A stretch of 64,000 nt of DNA from contig CM032228.1 in NCBI GenBank assembly GCA_019009955.1, forward strand, positions 95,283,001-95,347,000, written 5' to 3'. Source of the stretch: Riptortus pedestris (lineage: Eukaryota; Arthropoda; Insecta; Hemiptera; Alydidae). The notes under the pieces are model-generated. The model did not search any database. It saw only the letters and a list, made by a program, of their open reading frames with translations, and was not told the origin of the DNA. Position numbers and translations under genes: made by a program. Each line of letters begins with the position of its first letter. The first letter of the stretch is position 1. Shown piece after piece: positions 58,901-64,000 of this stretch.

Positions 58901-61029
58901 ATAAGAATTATTTGAACACATTCCAATATGATTTTCACAGATATAGAAACAAGTTCATCCAAATGTCCTAGCGGAAAAAATCTGGAGTGACTCGACATGT
59001 TAGCCGAAAATGTGCGCCATACATGTAAATAAAAGTACCTGTACTCGCTTCTAATGTTCTAATGTAGTTTATTTTATTATATACGACACTAACATTTCTA
59101 TTATAGTTTCTTTAATATTTTTTATTTGATTTCCCTATTATCCAATGTGACTCATTTTTTTTTTTTTTTTTTTTTGTTTTTTTTTGTTTTTCTCACTTTT
59201 TTTAGTTTTTATAATTAGTTTTGGATTCTATCTTTTGTATGTTCCTTTGTTGGGTTCGATTTCTGTTTATTGTTCAATTTATGTTTTTTGTGTTCGATTT
59301 CTGTTTTTCACTTCATTTCTGTTTTCTGTTCCAATTTTGTTTTCTATTTCTGTTTTTTGTTCCATTTCTGTTTTTGGTTTCCATCTCTGTTTTGTGTTGC
59401 ATTTTTGTTTTTCGCATTCTATTCCTGTTTTGTGTTGTATTTCTGTTTTTCGTGTTCAATTTCTGTTATTTTGTTTTATTTTCGTTTAAATTAACTTTGT
59501 TTCGTTACAGTTTTTTTTTCTGAGCAGCATCGCCACAGTTGCGAAGCTCCAAATTATTAAATTATAATATCTAAAATGGGTTAAAATTTATGAGCGTGGT
59601 AGAAGACTGTTTACGGTTCTATGTACTGTGTTTAAACTATATCTATTATTTATCTCCAATCTATTACTCCATTATCATGAAATATAATAGAACGAACAGA
59701 TGAGTGAATTATTTATATACTAAACTTTGAACATTTAAACCAATTACGAGAACCATTAGTAATTCAACAGTGAATTATTGCCTTTAATATTGAATAGCCT
59801 TCAACCACATTCTAAATTATTAATATATTCTAATTTCCATTTAGTCAATACATAAGACCGTTGTATACAATGGCTAATTAATGTTACTGATTGTGATTTA
59901 ATTAAAGCAGAAGATTGAGAATAAATGCAAATGATTGTGAATAATGTCAATTGAACCTTGTTGGTATTGCTAAAAATAACATTATTACTTCCGAAAAATA
60001 CTTCGCCTGTCTTAATAAGATAGCTATTTATAAGACAACTAGATATATGGAAACCGCTACGCCTGTTGAATATTTCCTTCAATTGTCTCTTTCACTGTGT
60101 ATTGACGATAGTCTATCTTAGGGAAATTTGTGTTTTCTTTTCAGATTACTCAGTTTCTAAGGTTTCGAATGATAAACATATATTTTTGGGTTGGATTAAC
60201 TATTAATTTAGGTTGAAATATCAATTGTATTCTATTTTCAATTAACGTACAATTTGAAAACAAAATTCAGTAGCTGTACAACAACGGTTTCGATGAAGTA
60301 ATTCTATGAAAATGGAAGAGAAGAACAGTAACGTCCTACAGAAGATTATTTTTCAATTATAATTGTCTAAATTGGAGCCCTAAGCTTCCAAAAAAATTGC
60401 CCTGAATACTGGAAGCTTTGAGAGCGGTGAAATAAAGCAGTTCTACTCTTTATAGAAAGTTTATAATGACTTTCGACTACTTTTCATTAGGTCGGCGGAT
60501 ATTGAAATTGAAAATCGATTAATAGCTTGAGCTATGACTACAAAATACCTATGAATATTAAACCATATATGGGCCTGGAATCCCCTTGACAAAGGCAACT
60601 CTATAAATAATCTTTTTCACAGAGCATGTTGGTCTGATATTAATTAATACATTACATTCTAAAAGTAACTCCGAAGTTATTTTTTCGCTTCTAGTATGAT
60701 TATTAAATTTAAAATATTTTCAATTTAACATACTATAATGGCAAGGGTCACCAACAAAAACTAAATAATTACTCTAATAAAATGATAGAGAGTGAATAAA
60801 AAAAGTAGAAAAAGTCATCATTTATTCCAAACGTAAAAATAAGGAAACGATTTTTAAAAATAGTCAGGATTTTTTTTAAACGAAATAATAGTTTTTTTTT
60901 CTGAATTAAATGTACGTAGGAAAAAAAGGGGAATTTCATTTAACAATGCGGGGAAAATCGGCTAATTAAGAAATAAAAGACAATAAGTGTGGTATTAAAA
61001 TTAGAACATAATACAAATAAATAAAAATC
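58901..61029. other. Unassigned AT-rich sequence
   Basis: Apart from the pyrimidine-rich repeat at 59150-59520, nothing is recognised on either strand. Confidence 0.45.
59150..59520. repeat. Pyrimidine-rich degenerate minisatellite
   Basis: A long T run is followed by roughly 18-24 bp units of the type TTCNATTTCTGTTTTTNG, repeated more than ten times with drift. Three overlapping open frames rich in Phe/Cys/Leu result solely from this composition. Confidence 0.75.
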
Positions 61030-61672
61030 AAAGTCCGTCACGCAGGGGCTGCGTAAACTAAGCAGATTTCCCAAGTGAAGTTTTACAATAGAGAAATCTC
61101 CATACTGGTAACACAACACCAACGTGATTTAATACAAACGGTAATGAGAAATCTTTCAGTTACTTAAAATAAATTCCCAACTGAAACGGCTTCTGAATTG
61201 TAAGAATAATTTATATTTTAATATCTCAAATTTTAGTAGTCCAAGAACTAAAGAAGAAGGGGGCGGAACGTATTTGCATAAATCTCACAAAGTAACGAAG
61301 GTAAGGTAAGGTTAGAAACGACAGGCAAGGTTAGAAGAAGCTTCCACCTGAGCCGAGCAGTTACGAAAATGGCCGACCTAATCAGAACTATACCCGACCA
61401 CAGACTTCATAAAAATGCAAATATCTCGGTTAATATTCAAGATAGAGAATAAATGTATATAACAATATTTATAGTACATTTAATTTGCAATAAGATTGGA
61501 TCAATGCAATTTTTCAATCCGATGCATAATAACGGAGATATTTTGAATTTTCGAAAATCCCCCCCTTTAAACCCCCTCTCCTTCTAGTCCGATTTCAGCC
61601 ATTAACGAGCTTGATCTGTCTTTTTACATGAAACGGTTAAATATCGAGTTTCGTAACGATCAAACAAAAATT
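61030..61672 (+). mobile_element. Family B element, copy 8, with a private insert and cut by a LINE
   Basis: Starts AAGTCCGTCACGCAGGGG. Compared with other copies it carries about 240 extra bp at 61110-61349. The B text resumes at GAGCCGAGCAGTTACG and runs to CGATCAAACAAAAATTG, where it ends abruptly at 61672 and LINE sequence begins. The lost 3' half should reappear beyond the LINE 3' end, outside this window. Confidence 0.85.
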
Positions 61673-61674
61673 GG

Positions 61675-63549
61675 GGTGTCCAAGGAAACATTATCAGATT
61701 TCTGGATAACTATTTGTCTGATCGAACTTTCAGAGTGAGGATAGGTGTTGCTATATCAGATCTTTTTTGTCAGGAGAATGGAGTGCCTCAGGGAGGTGTG
61801 CTGAGCACAACATTATTCAATATAGCTGTGAACTCTGTAGTAAAATATATCCCTAAAGAAGTATCTTATTGCCTGTATGCTGATGACCTAATAATATACA
61901 CTACATACTCATCACTTTCATACACACAAACATTAATGCAAGACACTCTTGATGAACTTTATAAATGGTGTTCTGTCACTGGCTTCAAAATATCTAGTGA
62001 AAAAACTAAATATATTATTTTTACACGTAAAAGGAAATACGAACTACCTATACTTACACTGAACACGACTCTAATAAACAAGACGGACAAACTCAAATTT
62101 CTTGGACTGACATTCGATAGAAAACTGACGTGGGTATCCCATTTAAAAGAACTCCTTGATAAGTGCAAAAAGAGTTTGAACTTATTGAGGATTCTTAGCA
62201 ATACAAAATGGGGAGCAGACAGATGTTTAATGCTAACATTTTACCGTTGCTATACCAGGTCTTTACTGGACTATGGATGTATAGCATTTTCATCAGCCAG
62301 CTCAAATGCCCTTAAAATGTTAGACACTATTCACTACACAGGACTGAGAATAGCAACAGGGGCCTTCAGATCAAGCCCTGTAGAAAGCCTATGTGTAGAT
62401 GCTGGAGAGCCTCCATTAAAATATAGAAGGCGTATAATCAATTTAAAATTTATTTTAAAATGTAAAGCTTTAGACACACCTTGTATCCACACATTCTTAA
62501 ACAATACACCACATTTCAACAAATTCATGAAGAAAAAATGTAAACACAAACCACTTCTTATACGCACATTAGAAAATTCCGCAGACTCAAACATTTTACA
62601 GACTCCTATGTACAACAATACTTTACTATCACTTTCTCCTTGGAGAGTAAATAACTTATATATTGATTTAACCTTAACAAAATTTAATAAAAATGATCCC
62701 CTTTCTTCAAAATTTTACATGACTGCATTTAACTCCATTACTGCAAATAACCCAAACGCACTATACACATTCACGGACGGATCCAAGACTGACTTTGGAA
62801 CAGCAGCTGCTGCACTCATTGACGACCACACATATGCCAAAAGATTAAACTGCACATCAAGTATTTACTCAGCTGAACTACACGCTATACTCCTATCTCT
62901 AGAAAACCTCCAAAATGTTCAAAATCGCCAAATAATTTTATTTTCGGACTCTCTAAGTTCTTTACTCTCTTTAAAAAACATATATTCCACTCATCCTATT
63001 ATAACAAACATTTTTGAACACATTCAAAATCAACAAAATCACATAACATTGGTGTGGCTACCAGGACATCAGAATATTGGACGAAGCACTGAAGTTGACA
63101 TGCTCGCAAAACTAACGACAAAAAACACCAATACTGACATTAAAAAAATAACATCGGACGACCTACAAAACTACATTAAAACTAACATACTCCAAGAATG
63201 GCAACATGACTGGTTACTAACAGACAACAAACTGAGACAAATTAAAACTACAGTTAAGACATGGAGTGACAAATTTGAAGTATTTACACGGAGAGACGAA
63301 GTAGTCCTTACGAGACTACGTATAGGTCATTCTTTCCTTACCCATGGTTACCTATTTCAAAAGAAAAGAATGCCTAACTGCAATGTGTGTAATGCTCCGC
63401 TTACAATAAAACACATACTAACAGACTGCAAAAGACGTGACCATCTAAAGATCCCTCATGACTTACACGACTTACTTACAGAAGGTAGCCCACACATACC
63501 CATAATACTCCAACATTTACATGATATTAACATATACTCACAAATTTAG
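61675..63549 (+). CDS. LINE ORF2 (partial): reverse transcriptase end, RNase H, zinc knuckle
   Basis: An uninterrupted frame of about 624 codons, open through the 5' junction. No real start codon is present; a frame beginning at TTG 61714 gives 611 residues. In that numbering: the reverse transcriptase palm with PQGG (25-28) and the catalytic YADD (55-58), thumb/linker (to ~345), RNase H with all four catalytic acids visible (D355 in TDGS, E388 in AELHA, D412 in FSDS, D462 in EVDM) and H452 in LPGHQ, and a C-terminal CX2CX7HX4C knuckle (C556, C559, H567, C572). The endonuclease, ORF1 and RT motif A are absent, so it cannot transpose by itself. RNase H presence places it in the I-type group. 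The intact frame implies recent insertion. Confidence 0.93.
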   Translation, partial: GVQGNIIRFLDNYLSDRTFRVRIGVAISDLFCQENGVPQGGVLSTTLFNIAVNSVVKYIPKEVSYCLYADDLIIYTTYSSLSYTQTLMQDTLDELYKWCSVTGFKISSEKTKYIIFTRKRKYELPILTLNTTLINKTDKLKFLGLTFDRKLTWVSHLKELLDKCKKSLNLLRILSNTKWGADRCLMLTFYRCYTRSLLDYGCIAFSSASSNALKMLDTIHYTGLRIATGAFRSSPVESLCVDAGEPPLKYRRRIINLKFILKCKALDTPCIHTFLNNTPHFNKFMKKKCKHKPLLIRTLENSADSNILQTPMYNNTLLSLSPWRVNNLYIDLTLTKFNKNDPLSSKFYMTAFNSITANNPNALYTFTDGSKTDFGTAAAALIDDHTYAKRLNCTSSIYSAELHAILLSLENLQNVQNRQIILFSDSLSSLLSLKNIYSTHPIITNIFEHIQNQQNHITLVWLPGHQNIGRSTEVDMLAKLTTKNTNTDIKKITSDDLQNYIKTNILQEWQHDWLLTDNKLRQIKTTVKTWSDKFEVFTRRDEVVLTRLRIGHSFLTHGYLFQKKRMPNCNVCNAPLTIKHILTDCKRRDHLKIPHDLHDLLTEGSPHIPIILQHLHDINIYSQI

Positions 63550-63642
63550 ATTACATTTTAAAATCCTTTTAATCCTTCTTAAATTAAATATTTTAAATTC
63601 CAGCTAAACCGTTTTACTGTATGTTTATGTGTGTGTATGTGC

Positions 63643-63684
<42 letters not shown>

Positions 63685-64000
63685 TTTCGCGTGTGTTTGT
63701 GTGTGCGTGCGTGTGAGTGTATGTGCCTGCACGCGTGTGTGTACGTGTGCATGCGAGAGTGAGTGATAAATGATGTTTGAATGTGTGATAAAGAAAGTGA
63801 GAGCATATGATTGTAAATATTTTAGGTGTTAGAAATCTTCATTTTATTTACATACTAATTTATATTTATTTGATTTTAGTTTAGTTTCTATCCATTGAAA
63901 TTATATAATTGTTCACGTAATTTTATTAGTCTTTACAGTTTTTGTTTTTGAACTTAATGTTTTGTTTTTATTTATTTATTTTATTTGTTATTTTGTGCTT
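63550..64000 (+). other. LINE 3' UTR with GT-rich tract
   Basis: AT-rich sequence after the ORF2 stop with a (GT)n-type tract at 63622-63770 mixed with GCGTGC/GAGTG variants. A T-rich stretch fills the end of the window. It differs from the 3' UTR of the LINE at 4 kb, so the two are different families of the same group. Confidence 0.6.

Larger units (their letters stand above)
61673..64000 (+). mobile_element. Young 5'-truncated I-type LINE
   Basis: Covers the C-terminal half of ORF2 plus a 3' UTR running off the window. The 5' junction lies mid-element in B copy 8, typical of truncated reverse transcription. Because the reading frame is intact, this is the most recent LINE insertion in the window. 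No duplication can be checked as the 3' junction is outside. Confidence 0.85.

Noticed and set aside
59184..59523. Membrane protein rich in Phe/Leu/Cys
   Set aside because: Three overlapping frames of one pyrimidine-rich minisatellite all look hydrophobic. This is composition and not a gene.
1..64000. CRISPR array or prokaryotic operons
   Set aside because: Dispersed repeats, microsatellites, SINEs and LINEs indicate a eukaryote. No direct repeats with unique spacers of CRISPR type were seen.

Overview
The window is AT-rich, non-coding-looking eukaryotic DNA that is almost entirely repeats. Everything recognisable is transposon biology: RNase H-bearing (I-type) non-LTR retrotransposons, tRNA-derived SINEs with target-site duplications, a piggyBac remnant, fold-back/MITE-like elements, two abundant unclassified families and many (TA)n tracts. 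There is no operon structure, rRNA or CRISPR array, and no convincing host gene. The combination fits an arthropod (insect or crustacean) genome; I cannot name the species. The only long intact reading frame is the 3' part of a LINE ORF2 at 61.7-63.5 kb.

Family names used here. 'A' is a 1-2 kb repeat that starts with CAGATACCCGGCTTCGCCC, contains 2-5 tandem ~298-bp units, and ends with an (AAAC)n stretch followed by ACAGAGGTTACAATTTTATA and usually a (TA)n tract; copies lie at 1.1, 20.2, 27.2, 39.1, 40.7, 41.6 and 46.2 kb, with a fragment at 11.8 kb. 'B' is a ~0.6 kb element with 12-bp subterminal inverted repeats (AGCAGATTTCCC / GGGAAATCTGCT), an internal (TA)n tract and a 20-bp palindrome at its 3' end. 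This layout is like non-autonomous Helentron/HINE (DINE-1-like) elements. Good copies lie at 8.2, 18.0, 20.0, 24.3, 25.5, 40.2, 58.0 and 61.0 kb, with many decayed ones. 'C' is a leader-like repeat at 0.1, 34.9 and 51.8 kb; the 34.9 kb copy follows a compact heat-shock-type promoter. 'D' is a tRNA-derived SINE (28.3, 32.0, 45.9, 53.0, 54.9 and 56.9 kb).

Layout. 0-5 kb: leader repeat, A copy, and a LINE 3' end inserted in a tRNA-like repeat with a 12-bp duplication. 8-14.6 kb: B copy and three LINE relics. 18-28.5 kb: dense B and A elements, including an A element nested inside the TA tract of a B element and an inverted B pair around a 506-bp MITE, then a SINE. 30.8-37.3 kb: decayed B with fold-back, RNase H relic, heat-shock-like promoter, piggyBac. 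39-48 kb: A/B/A/A cluster, LINE relic, SINE, five-unit A copy. 50.7 kb: a perfect 26-bp hairpin. 51-57.6 kb: B with nested C and SINE insertions, and a two-ORF LINE pseudogene interrupted by a SINE. 57.7-64 kb: fold-back, B, LINE relics, and a young 5'-truncated LINE that interrupts a B element.

Interplay. The TA tract inside B appears to be a landing pad for other elements (A at 20.2 kb, C at 51.8 kb, probably A at 40.7 kb). The LINEs supply reverse transcriptase, and the SINEs show LINE-type insertion hallmarks (5' truncation, 10-14 bp duplications). Nesting gives a relative chronology: B is old, A, C and D came later, and the 61.7 kb LINE is among the youngest.
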